DNA of 64,000 bases, taken from Candidatus Avedoeria danica (GTDB lineage: Bacteria; Chloroflexota; Anaerolineae; Epilineales; Epilineaceae). The notes below the pieces were generated by a model. That model worked only from the letters and a program-made list of their open reading frames with translations. It was not told the DNA's origin and searched no databases. The stretch spans positions 62,001 to 126,000 of the forward strand of contig JADJCV010000004.1 of the NCBI GenBank assembly GCA_016703025.1. Direction: 5' to 3'. The translations under genes were made by a program, and so were the position numbers. Below are positions 1-9,440 of the stretch, piece by piece (within the stretch, counting starts at the first letter, position 1; each line of letters begins with the position of its first letter).

Positions 1-515
1 GTGTGCCGCTCCAAAGATCACCGGGTGTCCACGCCGCCCTCGAGTACCGGCGCGACGATCGCGCGCGGACCTTCGGGTGCGTTGCGGAAAGTACGGATGA
101 TGCGTTCCACAGTGTCGGGCCGCATGAGCGGCAGGTCGCCCGGCATGACGAGCACCGCGTCGGGCGGCGCAGGCGGACGCGATGCGATGGCGGTGGCGGC
201 GTCGGCCAGGAGCGCCAGTGCCGCCTGCAGTGACGGCGTCGGGCAGTCTCCCGCGTCGCCCGCCCCCGCGGTGGCGGCCCGCGTCACCCGGGCGATGTCG
301 GCGCCCGCCGCACCCGCCGTGTGCACGGCTGTTTCGTCGCCGGGGCGCACGACGACGACGAGGCGGTCAACCCCGGCTTCGCGGAGGATCGCCAAGACCC
401 GGCCGAGGATCGTCGTGTCGCCCCACGGCAGGTGGAGCTTGGCGCGGCCCATCCGTGTACTGGCCCCGGCCGCCAGCACGACCGCCGTGATTTCGACCGG
501 CGCGGCCTTATTCAC
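1..515 (-). CDS. mocA: MocA/MobA-like molybdopterin nucleotidyltransferase (partial, frameshifted)
   Basis: A nucleotidyltransferase expected to attach CMP (or GMP) to molybdopterin for the Mo hydroxylase encoded just beyond xdhC; cytoplasmic. The N-terminus has the nucleotide-binding loop LAAGASTRMGRAK (about residues 14-26) and later the acidic MPGDLPLM segment. The GTG start overlaps the TGA of xdhC (GTGA), so the two are probably translationally coupled. The frame stops at 18-20 after EGGVDTR, but the neighbouring frame reads RGHPVIFGAAH, which is the conserved continuation of this family, and runs off the left edge. One C appears to be missing near position 33. The family fit is clear; whether the gene is broken in the organism or only in the sequence cannot be told here. 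Confidence 0.82.
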
Positions 516-1366
516 TCGGCAACCACGCCATCACGCATGTCCGCACTGCCGGCCGGACCACGCTCGACGGCGATGATCTCGGCCAGGACGCTCACCGCGA
601 TCTCGGCCGGCGTCCGGGCACCGATCGCCAGGCCGACGGGGCCATGGATGCGCGCGATGGCGCGCTCGTCCCAGCCGGCCGCCCGCAGCCGATCGCGCCG
701 CGCCGCTTGCGAGGCACGGCCGCCGAGCGCGCCGATGTAGCCGGCCGAGGTCCGCAGCGCGGCATCGAGCGCCGGGTCGTCGATCTTCGGGTCGTGGCTC
801 AGGACGACGATTGCTGCGGTGGCGGTCGGTGCGAGCGTGGACAGCGCCGCGGCCGGGGCCTCGTGCACGATCGCGTCGGCGTCCGGGAAGCGTGCGGCGG
901 TGGCGAAGGCGCGGCGCGGGTCGACGACCGTCACGCGCCGGTCGACGGCGCGCGCCAGCTTCGCGAGGACCACCGCGATCTCGCCGGCGCCGACGAGGAT
1001 CACATGTGGCGGCGCGGCCCGTGAAGCGGCGGCGTCACGCCAAGCGTCGGGTGTGAGTTGGACGATTTCCACCTCGAGCCGCCCGCCGCACGCCAGCCCG
1101 ACCGACCACGCCGTCTCGTCGGCCACGTCGAACGCCAATCGCCGCGGCTGGCCGTCGCCGCCGAGCATCGCGAGCGCCGCCTCGATGACGGCGGTCTCGA
1201 CGCAGCCGCCGCTCACCGAGCCGGCGAACGCTCCGTCGGGTGCCACGGCCATCGCGCTGCCCACCGGCCAGGGTGCGGAGCCCCAGGTGCGGGTAACGGT
1301 GGCCATGGCCACGGACGCGGCGCCGGCGGCGAGCCAGGCGCTCACGGCAGCGGTGACGTTGTGCAC
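512..1366 (-). CDS. xdhC: XdhC/CoxF-family molybdenum hydroxylase maturation factor
   Basis: A 284-residue cytoplasmic chaperone of the XdhC family, which binds sulfurated Mo cofactor and delivers it to xanthine dehydrogenase-type enzymes. The N-terminal half has SGGCVETAVIEAAL and GLACGGRLEVEI, with the family cysteines. The C-terminal half is a Rossmann-like domain (VILVGAGEIAVVLAKLA, then VVDPRRAFA) ending in YIGALGGRAS and HGPVGLAIGARTPAEIA, both typical of XdhC. I chose the GTG at 1366 because it opens the conserved N-terminus, has AAAGG about 9 bases upstream, and leaves a normal divergent promoter gap before the hydroxylase genes. Its stop overlaps the mocA start. The pairing with mocA and a Mo hydroxylase makes the role well supported. 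Confidence 0.9.
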   Translation of the reverse strand: MHNVTAAVSAWLAAGAASVAMATVTRTWGSAPWPVGSAMAVAPDGAFAGSVSGGCVETAVIEAALAMLGGDGQPRRLAFDVADETAWSVGLACGGRLEVEIVQLTPDAWRDAAASRAAPPHVILVGAGEIAVVLAKLARAVDRRVTVVDPRRAFATAARFPDADAIVHEAPAAALSTLAPTATAAIVVLSHDPKIDDPALDAALRTSAGYIGALGGRASQAARRDRLRAAGWDERAIARIHGPVGLAIGARTPAEIAVSVLAEIIAVERGPAGSADMRDGVVAE

Positions 1367-1400
1367 GCGCGGCGCCTTTCGGTAACGCAACGGAGGCGCC

Positions 1401-1429
1401 TTGGCGGCGCCGGGACTGCCGTATATTAT
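1401..1429 (+). promoter_or_regulatory. sigma-70-type promoter of the Mo hydroxylase operon
   Basis: TTGGCG (1401-1406) and TATTAT (1424-1429) are separated by 17 bases, the best -35/-10 pair in the window. It lies about 70 bases upstream of the small-subunit start, in the gap shared with the divergent xdhC gene. Confidence 0.65.
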
Positions 1430-1499
1430 CGGCCGCGCCGGGTCGGACGTCACGACGCCCGGCCACCGATCCACCGGCCAGCTTCGAAGGAGGCACGGG

Positions 1500-1964
1500 A
1501 TGGCGCGCCATGCGTTCACGCTCAACGGGCAGCCGCGCGAGATCGAGGCCCCGGACGACATGCCCCTGCTCTGGGTGCTGCGCGACCTCGTCGGCCTCAC
1601 CGGGGCCAAGTACGGCTGCGGCGAGGGCGTGTGCGGCAGCTGCACCGTCCTGGTCGACGGGGCCGCGGTGCCGAGCTGCCAGCTCAGCGTCACCGAGGTC
1701 CGCGGCAGCGCTGTGACGACGATCGAGGGTCTTTCGCCCGACGGCAGCCACCCGCTGCAGCAGGCCTGGATCCACGAGGACGTGCCGCAGTGCGGCTACT
1801 GCCAGGCCGGGCAGATCATGGGCGCCGCAGCGCTCCTCGCGGCCAAGCCGGCGCCGTCGGATGCCGAGATCGACGCCGCCATGGCCGGCCACGTCTGCCG
1901 CTGCGGGACGTACGTCCGGATCCGCGCCGCCATTCACCGCGCCGCGCAGGAGGCCCGCGCATGA
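1500..1964 (+). CDS. Mo hydroxylase small [2Fe-2S] subunit (CoxS/IorA type)
   Basis: A 154-residue iron-sulfur subunit that passes electrons from the molybdenum site. The plant-type [2Fe-2S] cluster is bound by C40, C45, C48 and C60 (KYGCGEGVCGSCTVLVDG). The second, all-helical cluster is bound by C98, C101, C133 and C135 (QCGYCQAGQ and CRCGTY). Length and spacing match CoxS/IorA. A GAAGGAGG ribosome site precedes the ATG at 1500. The gene overlaps the large subunit by ATGA (1961-1964). It has no export signal of its own, so if the enzyme leaves the cytoplasm it must be carried by the Tat signal of the large subunit. The substrate cannot be read from this subunit. Confidence 0.93.
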   Translation: MARHAFTLNGQPREIEAPDDMPLLWVLRDLVGLTGAKYGCGEGVCGSCTVLVDGAAVPSCQLSVTEVRGSAVTTIEGLSPDGSHPLQQAWIHEDVPQCGYCQAGQIMGAAALLAAKPAPSDAEIDAAMAGHVCRCGTYVRIRAAIHRAAQEARA

Positions 1965-4297
1965 GCCACGAAGCCAGTCACGAAGCCACGGCGGCCCCCG
2001 ATTTGGCGTCCACCTGCGCCTCCCGCCTCGTCTCCCGCCGCGATGTCCTCAAGGGCGCCGCCGGCTTCCAGCTGGCCGCCGTCCTCGGCCCGTTCGATCA
2101 GATTGTCGGCTTCGTCGCCGCGCGCGCGGATGGGACGCTCGCCGACGTGTCGCCCGCTGCGATCGCGCAGTCCGGCGGATCGCGGATCAGCCAATGGCTC
2201 ACCGTCGCGCCGGACGGCACCGTGACGATCACGGCGCACAAGGGCGATCTCGGCCAGGGCATCCGTACGACCGTGGCCATGATCATCGCCGAGGAGCTCG
2301 ACGCCGACTGGGACGCTGTGACGGTCGTCCAGGCGCCGGCCGACAATGCGTTCGGCAACCAGGGTGTGGCCGGCAGCGGCAGCACGTCGAGCATGTACAA
2401 CAGCGCCACGAACGGCCTGCGCCCCGTCGGCGCCGCCGCGCGCCTCATGCTCGTGGAGGCCGCCGCGGCGCGCTGGGGGATCCCGGCCACGCGCTGCCGC
2501 ACCGAGAAGAGCACCGTCATCGCTGACGATGGTCGCCGCTTGACCTACGGCGAGTTGGCCGCGGACGCCGCGAGGCGCACGCCGCCGGCCGCCAACGCCG
2601 TCCAACTCAAGAACGCGGCGAACTTCACGCTTGTTGGGCGGCCGACGCTGCGCGTGGACAATGCCGACGTCGTCACCGGCAAGGCGGAGTTCGCGCTCGA
2701 TGTGGACCGGCCCGGAACGCGCTACGCCGTCGTCAGCAAGTCGCCGTTCGTCGGCGGCCGGGTGCACAGCGTCGACGATGCGGCGGCGCGCGCCGTGTCG
2801 GGCGTCATCGACGTCGTGAACGTCGGCAATGGCGTCGCCGTCGTCGGGGAGCACACGTGGGCCGCGCTCAAGGGGCGGGCGGCGCTCAACGTCGTTTGGG
2901 ACGATCGCGGCAACGCCGGTCTGTCCAGCGATGGGATCATGGCCGCCAAGGCCGCCGCCCTGCCTGCCGCGCCGCCGATCGACGTGCCCGGTGCGCGCGT
3001 CGTCGCCACGACGCTCGATTTGCCGTTCCTGGCCCACGCCACGATGGAGCCGATGACGTGCATGGCCGAGGTCGTCGGCGACCGCGTGACGGTCTGGGTC
3101 GGCACGCAGAGCCCGTCCAGCGCCCGGCAAGGCGCGGCGCAGGCGGCGGGTGTGCCCGAGGGCAACGTGATGGTGAACTGCATGCTGATGGGCGGCGGCT
3201 TCGGCCGGCGCGGCGGCAACGAGTGGGTGCGCGAGGCGGTGATGCTTTCCAAGCGCGTCGGCGCGCCCGTCAAGCTGCTCTATCCGCGCGACGAGGACAT
3301 GCGCACGGACAACTTCCGCCCGGCCAGCCACCACCGCCTGCGCGGTGCGGTGGACGCCGCGGGCCGGATCGTCGCCTGGCAGCACCATCTGGCCTCCGGC
3401 GGGAGCGGCAACGGCCCGAACCCGAACCTGGCGAACCAGGTGCGTCCGAGCTACAACGTCGCCTCGCCCGACCTGCAGGCCGTCGGCGTCGGCGATCCGG
3501 TGTCCGTTGGGGCGTGGCGGTCCGTGTCGCACTCCCAGATCAACCCGGCCAACGAGGTCCTGATGGACATGCTGGCCCACGCCGCGTCCCAGGACCCGCT
3601 GGCCTTCCGGCTGGCGAACCTCACGAACAACCGGCTGCGCGGCGTGCTCGAGTTGGCCGCCGAGAAGGCCGATTGGGGCTCGGCGCTGCCGGCGCGTGTC
3701 GGCCGCGGGATCGCCGCTTGTGCCGCCTGGAACTCGTACGTGGCCCAGGTCGTCGAGCTCGAGGTCGCGACGGACGGCCGGATCAAGGTCCGGCGCGTCG
3801 TCGCCGCGGTCGATTGCGGCCAGGTGATCAATCCGCTCGGCGTGGCAGCCCAGATCGAGGGCGCCTCGGTCGACGGCCTCTCGACGGCGCTCGGCGCGGC
3901 GATCACCGTCGAAGCGGGCCGCGTCCAGCAGCGCACGTTCGCCGAGTACGTCTGGTTCCGGATGGCGGACACGCCGCCGATCGAGGTCCACCTCCTCACC
4001 GGCAAGAGCAGCAGCGCCGGCGGCATGGGCGAGCTCGGCTACCCGGCGATGCCGGCCGCCGTGATCAACGCCGTCTTCGCCGCCACCGGCATCCGCGTCA
4101 CGCGCCTGCCGATCCAGCCGGCGGATGTCGCGCTGGCTGGCGCCCCGACGCCGGTGCCGACGGTGGTATCGACGGCCGTGCCGACGGCGGTCCCGCCGAC
4201 TGCGCCGCCGACCGCCGTCCCGCCGCAGCCGACGGACGGGCCGGGGACGCCGGCTGCGAAGGTGTTCCTGCCGTGGGGTGGGACGGGGCGGCCGTGA
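1961..4297 (+). CDS. Tat-exported Mo hydroxylase large subunit (IorB-like) with C-terminal FLPW tail
   Basis: A 778-residue molybdopterin-binding subunit of the isoquinoline 1-oxidoreductase beta (IorB) branch of the xanthine oxidase family. The N-terminus has a twin-arginine signal (SRRDVLKGAAG, RR at residues 26-27), so folding with cofactor should precede export. Mo-cofactor motifs include KGDLGQGIRT, GGGFGRRGGNEW and, near the end, GGMGELGYPAMPAAV with the expected catalytic glutamate. The last 50 residues are a Pro/Thr/Val linker ending KVFLPWGGTGRP, a tail shared with other exported proteins here. The start ATGA overlaps the small-subunit stop. The substrate is unknown; aldehydes or N-heterocycles are typical of relatives. 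The enzyme class is well supported, the extracellular location inferred. Confidence 0.9.
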   Translation: MSHEASHEATAAPDLASTCASRLVSRRDVLKGAAGFQLAAVLGPFDQIVGFVAARADGTLADVSPAAIAQSGGSRISQWLTVAPDGTVTITAHKGDLGQGIRTTVAMIIAEELDADWDAVTVVQAPADNAFGNQGVAGSGSTSSMYNSATNGLRPVGAAARLMLVEAAAARWGIPATRCRTEKSTVIADDGRRLTYGELAADAARRTPPAANAVQLKNAANFTLVGRPTLRVDNADVVTGKAEFALDVDRPGTRYAVVSKSPFVGGRVHSVDDAAARAVSGVIDVVNVGNGVAVVGEHTWAALKGRAALNVVWDDRGNAGLSSDGIMAAKAAALPAAPPIDVPGARVVATTLDLPFLAHATMEPMTCMAEVVGDRVTVWVGTQSPSSARQGAAQAAGVPEGNVMVNCMLMGGGFGRRGGNEWVREAVMLSKRVGAPVKLLYPRDEDMRTDNFRPASHHRLRGAVDAAGRIVAWQHHLASGGSGNGPNPNLANQVRPSYNVASPDLQAVGVGDPVSVGAWRSVSHSQINPANEVLMDMLAHAASQDPLAFRLANLTNNRLRGVLELAAEKADWGSALPARVGRGIAACAAWNSYVAQVVELEVATDGRIKVRRVVAAVDCGQVINPLGVAAQIEGASVDGLSTALGAAITVEAGRVQQRTFAEYVWFRMADTPPIEVHLLTGKSSSAGGMGELGYPAMPAAVINAVFAATGIRVTRLPIQPADVALAGAPTPVPTVVSTAVPTAVPPTAPPTAVPPQPTDGPGTPAAKVFLPWGGTGRP

Positions 4298-4307
4298 GGG
4301 ACGCGCG

Positions 4308-5477
4308 ATGAATGCCATCGAATCGGACTGCCTCGTGATGCCGCGGGGAGGCCCCCGCCCCCGGCGCGCGGGCGCGCCGACCCCTCCCCCAATGCTGGGG
4401 CGGGGTGGAAGGGCGCTCGGCGCGCTGATCGGCGTCGTTGTGGTTGCGACGATGGCACCCGCTCAAGCGCTTGCTCAGTTCCCGACGGAAACGGCCGATC
4501 CAACGCCAACCTTGTCGACGCCGACCGCTGTGCCCCTGTCCGTCATCGCCCCCGGCGCGTCCGTCGAGCGCCTGGCGACCGGCTTCCAGTTCACCGAGGG
4601 GCCGGCGGCTGACGCGAACGGCGATGTCTTCTTCTCGGACGTCCGCGCCTCGCGCATCCACCGCTGGTCGGTGTCAGGTGGCGCGCTGACGACGCATCGC
4701 GAGGGGGCAGTTGGCACGAACGGGCTGTACTTCGACGGCCGGGGGCGCCTCGTCGTGTGCGAGAGCGGCGCGCGGCGGGTCGTGCGGGAGGAAGCCGACG
4801 GGACGATCACGGTGCTGGCCGACGCATTCGACGGCAAGCGGCTGAACAGCCCGAACGACGTCTGGATTCATCCGGCCGGCCACATCTACTTCACCGACCC
4901 GCGCTACGGCAGCACCGCCGACATCGAGCAGGACGGGATGCACGTCTATCTGCTCCCGGCCGACGGCGGTCCGATCCGCCGCGTGACCGGCGACCTGCGC
5001 CAGCCGAACGGGGTGATCGGCACGCCGGACGGCCGCATCGTCTACATCACCGATCCGGGCGCCGGGGCGAATCGGACGTGGCGCTACCGCGTCGATTCCG
5101 ACGGATCGCTCGTCGATCAGTCGGAATACGTCCCCGTCGGCGGTGACGGAATGGCGATCGACGAGGCCGGCAACGTTTACTTGGCCACCGGGGGCCGCGT
5201 GCGCGTCTTCGCGCCCGGCGGGGCGCCGCTAGCGGATATCGCCGTCAGCGAATCGCCCACGAACGTCGCCTTCGGCGGCGCGGACTTCCGGACGCTCTTC
5301 ATCACCGCCCGGACCGGCTTCTACGCCGTCCGCATGGCGGTGCGCGGTGCCGACGGGCCATTTGCGTGGGGATCGCCTTCGCCCGAGCCGTCCGCCACCG
5401 CGAGCGCGACGCCGATGCCCCTGCCCGTGCCCGCGCCGAGGTTGTACCTGCCGTGGTCCGTACGCCAGGGCGGATGA
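4308..5477 (+). CDS. Secreted SMP-30/gluconolactonase-like beta-propeller with YLPW tail
   Basis: A 389-residue member of the SMP-30/gluconolaconase/LRE family, which hydrolyses sugar lactones at a divalent metal site. Family segments are FTEGPAADANGDVFFSD (metal-binding glutamate), LNSPNDVWIHPAGHIYFTDP (Asn/Asp ligands), QPNGVIGTPDG and GDGMAIDEAGNVYLA. A signal peptide (GALIGVVVVATMAPAQALA) lies unusually far in, after about 40 residues encoded by a GC-rich palindromic stretch. The real start may therefore be the in-frame ATG at 4392 rather than 4308, although 4308 has a GAGGG ribosome site. The end is a Pro/Ser linker closing with RLYLPWSVRQGG. It follows the Mo hydroxylase by 10 bases and is probably cotranscribed, so the pair may act on the same extracellular substrate pathway (inference). 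Confidence 0.85.
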   Translation: MNAIESDCLVMPRGGPRPRRAGAPTPPPMLGRGGRALGALIGVVVVATMAPAQALAQFPTETADPTPTLSTPTAVPLSVIAPGASVERLATGFQFTEGPAADANGDVFFSDVRASRIHRWSVSGGALTTHREGAVGTNGLYFDGRGRLVVCESGARRVVREEADGTITVLADAFDGKRLNSPNDVWIHPAGHIYFTDPRYGSTADIEQDGMHVYLLPADGGPIRRVTGDLRQPNGVIGTPDGRIVYITDPGAGANRTWRYRVDSDGSLVDQSEYVPVGGDGMAIDEAGNVYLATGGRVRVFAPGGAPLADIAVSESPTNVAFGGADFRTLFITARTGFYAVRMAVRGADGPFAWGSPSPEPSATASATPMPLPVPAPRLYLPWSVRQGG

Positions 5478-5509
5478 GCGTCGTTGATCCAGCGCAACAG
5501 GAGATCGCC

Positions 5510-8500
5510 ATGCCCCGCCACCCCACACTCTCCGTGCTTCTCGCCGCAACCACGCTCACCCTCGCCGCCGCCCTGCCGCTCGCCCGCCTCGCCGCGCGCG
5601 ACTCCGCCTCTGCCAGCACCGGTCCAGCGAGCGCCCATCCAGCGAGCGCCGATGCGGTCAGCGCCGCCCACGCCCCCGTGACCGTCACGCTCTACCACAG
5701 CAGCCTCGCGTGGCGCACCGCACCGTGGCTCTTCGTGTCGGCCGTCGTGACGCACGCCGAGGGCATACGGTCCGACGGGCGGGGCGGCGTGTCGGGCCGC
5801 GAAGGAAGCGGCCACGGGCGGGCGCGGCGGGACGGGTGGGTCGACGTGCAGCTGAATGGTGGGAGCGGGCGGCTGTTTCGGCCGTACGACACCGTTTCGA
5901 TCGTCACGGGCTCGTTCATCACACCGCAGATCGGCGTGCCGCTCACGTTCATCGTGCCCGAGCTGCGGGTCGACGTGAGCGCGGACCGCACGGCCGTCGA
6001 AGGCGTCGCCGCGCCCGGCACCGCCGTGACGATCGCCGTCGACCCCTCGCCGGGCGGCGGGGCGACGACGCCTTTGCAAACCGTCCTCGCCGGACCGACC
6101 GGGCGCTTTCGCTGGGCCGTCGGCGAGGGCATGCAACTAGCGCCCGGGCAGGGCGGCTGGGCGATCGTGCGCGACGCCGACGGGAACGCGTTTCGGGCGC
6201 GCTTCGCGGCCTTCCAGCTGCGCATCGGCCTCGGCCGGGCCACCGGCGCGGGCTGGCTGACGCCGGCGGCCGACCTGGACGTGCGCTACGGTGCGCTCCG
6301 CACGGACGGCCGGCTTCGGATGGTCGGCCACAACGCCGTGTCGCGAACGCCCGACGGCCGCCGCCGCTACGTCGCCGCGTCGCCGTCGTCCTCCATCGCG
6401 GGTACGGCGTGCACCGTGACGATCGTGAGCTCGATCCTCAGCCCGCGCAGCCGCGCGTTCCTGCTCCCGACCTTGTCCGTCGAAACGGCCGCCGCCGATC
6501 GCGCCGCCGGCACGGCCCCGCCCGGGGCCGCGATCGCCGTCGAGGTCTTCGCCGCCGACGACGGTACGGACAACGACGCGGACCGCGACGTGCCCCCCAT
6601 CGCCCGCATTGCCGTGACGGCGGATGCCGCAGGTCGATGGGACGTCGACCTCCCGGCGGCGGCGCCGCACCGTCCCGGCGGCCGCATCGAAGCCGTCCTG
6701 GACCTCGGCGACGGGCTCGAAGTGGCCGCCGCGGCGATCTGGCCGCGCTTCACGGTGGCCGTCGAGGGCGCGCGCGTGTCCGCGGACGCACCGTCCAAAG
6801 GTCGCTACATCCTCACCGTCCGCGCGCCCGACGGCGCCTTGATCGGCCGCACGGGTACGCTCGGCACGGATGCCGACGACCGGATGACGATCGACCTCGG
6901 GCCGGAGGGGAGTTGGTACGCCGGCGACCCTGTCCTGCCCGACGGCATGCACACCGCGCTCCTGCGCGGCGGCACGATCGAGGTCGACAGCGGTGTCGGT
7001 GGCGAACCGCTGCGCCTCGACATCCCGAATCTGAGGGCCGCAGCCGACGCCGACGCCGAAGCGTTCGCCGGAACGGCGCCGGCCGGCGCGGACCTCGACA
7101 TCGAGGTGATCGGCCCGTTCGGCGCGCGGCGGTTCGCAGCGACGGCCGATGCGTCCGGGCAGTGGTCGCTGCCCCTCGCCGGCCGGATCGATGTCGGCAG
7201 TGGCGTCGGGGCGCGCATCTGGTACGCCGACCGCGCGGGTCACCGCTTCTACGTGGACAGTGCGGTCGTGCAGATCCGCGCCGACACCGAGCGCAGCATG
7301 GTGGAAGCCGCGCCGTGGATCGGCCGAGCGATGTATGCCGAGGTCGTCGATGCGACCGGGCGCGTCGTCGGCTCGGCGGCGATGCCGGCGGACGAAGGTC
7401 CCGACGACGATGAACGGTGGCAGGTGCGTTCGTTCACGAACCCGATGGAGATCTTCGATCGCCGCGGCAACGACGTGCCGTTGCAGGCCGGCGACACGAT
7501 CCGTGTCCGTCTCGGCGACGACGAAGCGGCGTGGGTCCTGCCGCCCATCGAAGCCCGGCTGCACCCCGATCGGAGCCTCGTCGTCGGTCGGACGTCACCT
7601 GGCGCGCACCTCGAGGTCATCGCCGGCGAGCTCGACGACCCGCTGACCGTGTCGACGACCGTCACGGCCGGCGCGGACGGCACGTTCAGCGCCGACCTCG
7701 ACGGCCGCGTCAGCCGAGCCAGCATCGACTTGATGGAGGGCGTCTACGTCCGCGGCACGTTCGGTCGTCATGTGCTGCTGCGCTTCGTTCTGTCGGCCGG
7801 CATGACGTTCGACGCCGACCGTTCCCTGGTCAGCGGCGTGCTCGAGCCGAACGTCGAAGTCGTCGCCCTGCTCCTGGCCGGCGACACCGTTCGCGCCTCC
7901 GGCCGCGTGCAAACCGGGTCCCGCGGCCGCTTCACGGTGGAGCTGCGCGACGCCGCTGGGGCCGGGGTCATCGCCCACGAGGGCGATCGGCTGACAGTCG
8001 AGGCGGCCGCGGCCGTGCTCTACCCGCGGATGGAGCTGATCGTCCCGCGCCTATCGATCGAGCGCGGTCCGCCCGATCGGACGATCGTCGGCGATCGGCC
8101 GGCGGAGGGACAGCTGTCCGTCGGCAACAGCACCGCCCACTGGACATGGCCGGTCGGCGGCGCCAGCAACGGCATCTCGGTCGACGAGGTGCGCAGCGAG
8201 GCCGGCCGCTGGACGGCCTTCCTGAACGGCGGTGTCGTGCCCGGCGACGTGTTCGGGGTCAGTCTCTTCCTCGGCAACGGCCACGTCGTCGAGCGCCGGC
8301 TCGTCCTCCCGATCCTCGCCGTCGAGCACGGCGGCCCGCAGGTGTGCGGCTTCGGCCCGGCGCTTGGCGACGCCTCGCTCGCCCTCGTCGGCGCCGACGG
8401 TACGACGCGCGCGTCCGTCGCGGGTCCGCTCTCGGCCGACGGCACGATCGATGCGCGCTGGGCGGACGGCGCCGGCCGCCCCGTCCACAGCCGGGCCGGC

Positions 8501-9430
8501 GACCGCGTTGTCGGGCGCGTGGGCGATGCGGACATCGAGATCGAGATGGGCGTCCTGACCGCGACGCTCGACTTGGCGGGCAGCCGGCTGTTCAGCCGTG
8601 TCCGCCCGGGCCTCGGCGCCAAGCTGACGTCGCCCACCCGCGACTGCCTGTACCGGCTCCGCGCCGACGACGAGCACTGGCTGGCAGCGCGTGGGCTGTA
8701 CGCGGCCACGCACGTCGGGTCCTCCAAACGCGAGCCGCCCGGCGAGGGGCAGGTCGTGCTCCAACTACCCACCGCCCCCCTCGCCGAGCGCGGCGTCGAC
8801 ATGCACCTCGCCAGCACGAGCCGCCATCGCATCTTCCGCACCGTCTACCACGCCCTCACGCTCGAGGCCGACGTCACCGCCGGCCGCATCGCCGGCGGTA
8901 CCCGCCCGCACGCCGACGTTCGCCTGACGGTGACCAGTCCCGACGGCGCCGTGCGCGCCGTGATCGCGGCCCTGGCCGACGCATCCGGCGCGTTCATCGC
9001 ACCCACGGTCGACGACATCGGCCGCCCGATCGCCCTCACACCCGGCGACCGCATCGCCGCCTACTCCGCACTCGCCCCCGGCGCCGACGTCGTCGACGGC
9101 ATCGGCCCCGAGACCGCGACGATGACGATCGACGACCTCGCCGTTGATGCAGGCGCGGGCGCGATCGTCGGCCGGGCGCCGGCCGGGCGGCGCGTCTGGC
9201 TGGCGCTCGACGTCGGCGTCCTCGGCCGCCGCTGGCTCAGCGCCACCGCGACCGTCGACGGCGTCTTCGCGGTGCGAGACGACGACCTTCCGGTGCGCGG
9301 CGGGTGGACGCTGGCGGATGTGCGGGCGGTGCGGGCGGAGGTGGGGCAGGACGGGGGGCACTTGACCGTGGTGCGTGGGTCGCGGGCGACGCATGCGTTG
9401 TTCTTGCCGTGGGGAGAGAGGGGCGAGTAG
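5510..9430 (+). CDS. Giant secreted Ig-like repeat protein with FLPW tail, function unknown
   Basis: A 1306-residue exported protein beginning with a signal peptide (LSVLLAATTLTLAAALPLA). The body is a string of roughly 120-150-residue units. Each opens with a hydrophobic strand plus PxLxV and then a line such as EGVAAPGTAVTIAV, AGTAPPGAAIAVEV, AGTAPAGADLDIEV, VGRTSPGAHLEV or VGRAPAGRRVWLAL; GDxI/V turns follow. At least seven such units can be picked out. The pattern resembles bacterial Ig-like or carboxypeptidase-regulatory beta-sandwich repeats. No catalytic motif is visible. It ends HALFLPWGERGE, like its two upstream neighbours. The ATG at 5510 has CAGGAG six bases upstream. It is probably the last gene of the plus-strand operon that starts at 1500. 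Confidence 0.75.
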   Translation: MPRHPTLSVLLAATTLTLAAALPLARLAARDSASASTGPASAHPASADAVSAAHAPVTVTLYHSSLAWRTAPWLFVSAVVTHAEGIRSDGRGGVSGREGSGHGRARRDGWVDVQLNGGSGRLFRPYDTVSIVTGSFITPQIGVPLTFIVPELRVDVSADRTAVEGVAAPGTAVTIAVDPSPGGGATTPLQTVLAGPTGRFRWAVGEGMQLAPGQGGWAIVRDADGNAFRARFAAFQLRIGLGRATGAGWLTPAADLDVRYGALRTDGRLRMVGHNAVSRTPDGRRRYVAASPSSSIAGTACTVTIVSSILSPRSRAFLLPTLSVETAAADRAAGTAPPGAAIAVEVFAADDGTDNDADRDVPPIARIAVTADAAGRWDVDLPAAAPHRPGGRIEAVLDLGDGLEVAAAAIWPRFTVAVEGARVSADAPSKGRYILTVRAPDGALIGRTGTLGTDADDRMTIDLGPEGSWYAGDPVLPDGMHTALLRGGTIEVDSGVGGEPLRLDIPNLRAAADADAEAFAGTAPAGADLDIEVIGPFGARRFAATADASGQWSLPLAGRIDVGSGVGARIWYADRAGHRFYVDSAVVQIRADTERSMVEAAPWIGRAMYAEVVDATGRVVGSAAMPADEGPDDDERWQVRSFTNPMEIFDRRGNDVPLQAGDTIRVRLGDDEAAWVLPPIEARLHPDRSLVVGRTSPGAHLEVIAGELDDPLTVSTTVTAGADGTFSADLDGRVSRASIDLMEGVYVRGTFGRHVLLRFVLSAGMTFDADRSLVSGVLEPNVEVVALLLAGDTVRASGRVQTGSRGRFTVELRDAAGAGVIAHEGDRLTVEAAAAVLYPRMELIVPRLSIERGPPDRTIVGDRPAEGQLSVGNSTAHWTWPVGGASNGISVDEVRSEAGRWTAFLNGGVVPGDVFGVSLFLGNGHVVERRLVLPILAVEHGGPQVCGFGPALGDASLALVGADGTTRASVAGPLSADGTIDARWADGAGRPVHSRAGDRVVGRVGDADIEIEMGVLTATLDLAGSRLFSRVRPGLGAKLTSPTRDCLYRLRADDEHWLAARGLYAATHVGSSKREPPGEGQVVLQLPTAPLAERGVDMHLASTSRHRIFRTVYHALTLEADVTAGRIAGGTRPHADVRLTVTSPDGAVRAVIAALADASGAFIAPTVDDIGRPIALTPGDRIAAYSALAPGADVVDGIGPETATMTIDDLAVDAGAGAIVGRAPAGRRVWLALDVGVLGRRWLSATATVDGVFAVRDDDLPVRGGWTLADVRAVRAEVGQDGGHLTVVRGSRATHALFLPWGERGE

Positions 9431-9440
9431 AGAGCCGACC

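Noticed and set aside
1934..4318. A 794-codon open frame antisense to the Mo hydroxylase large subunit
   Set aside because: Arg/Gly/His-rich mirror of a clearly conserved gene; a GC-rich codon shadow without family motifs. The same applies to other long antisense frames, such as those over rarA, guaA and the acyl-CoA synthetase.
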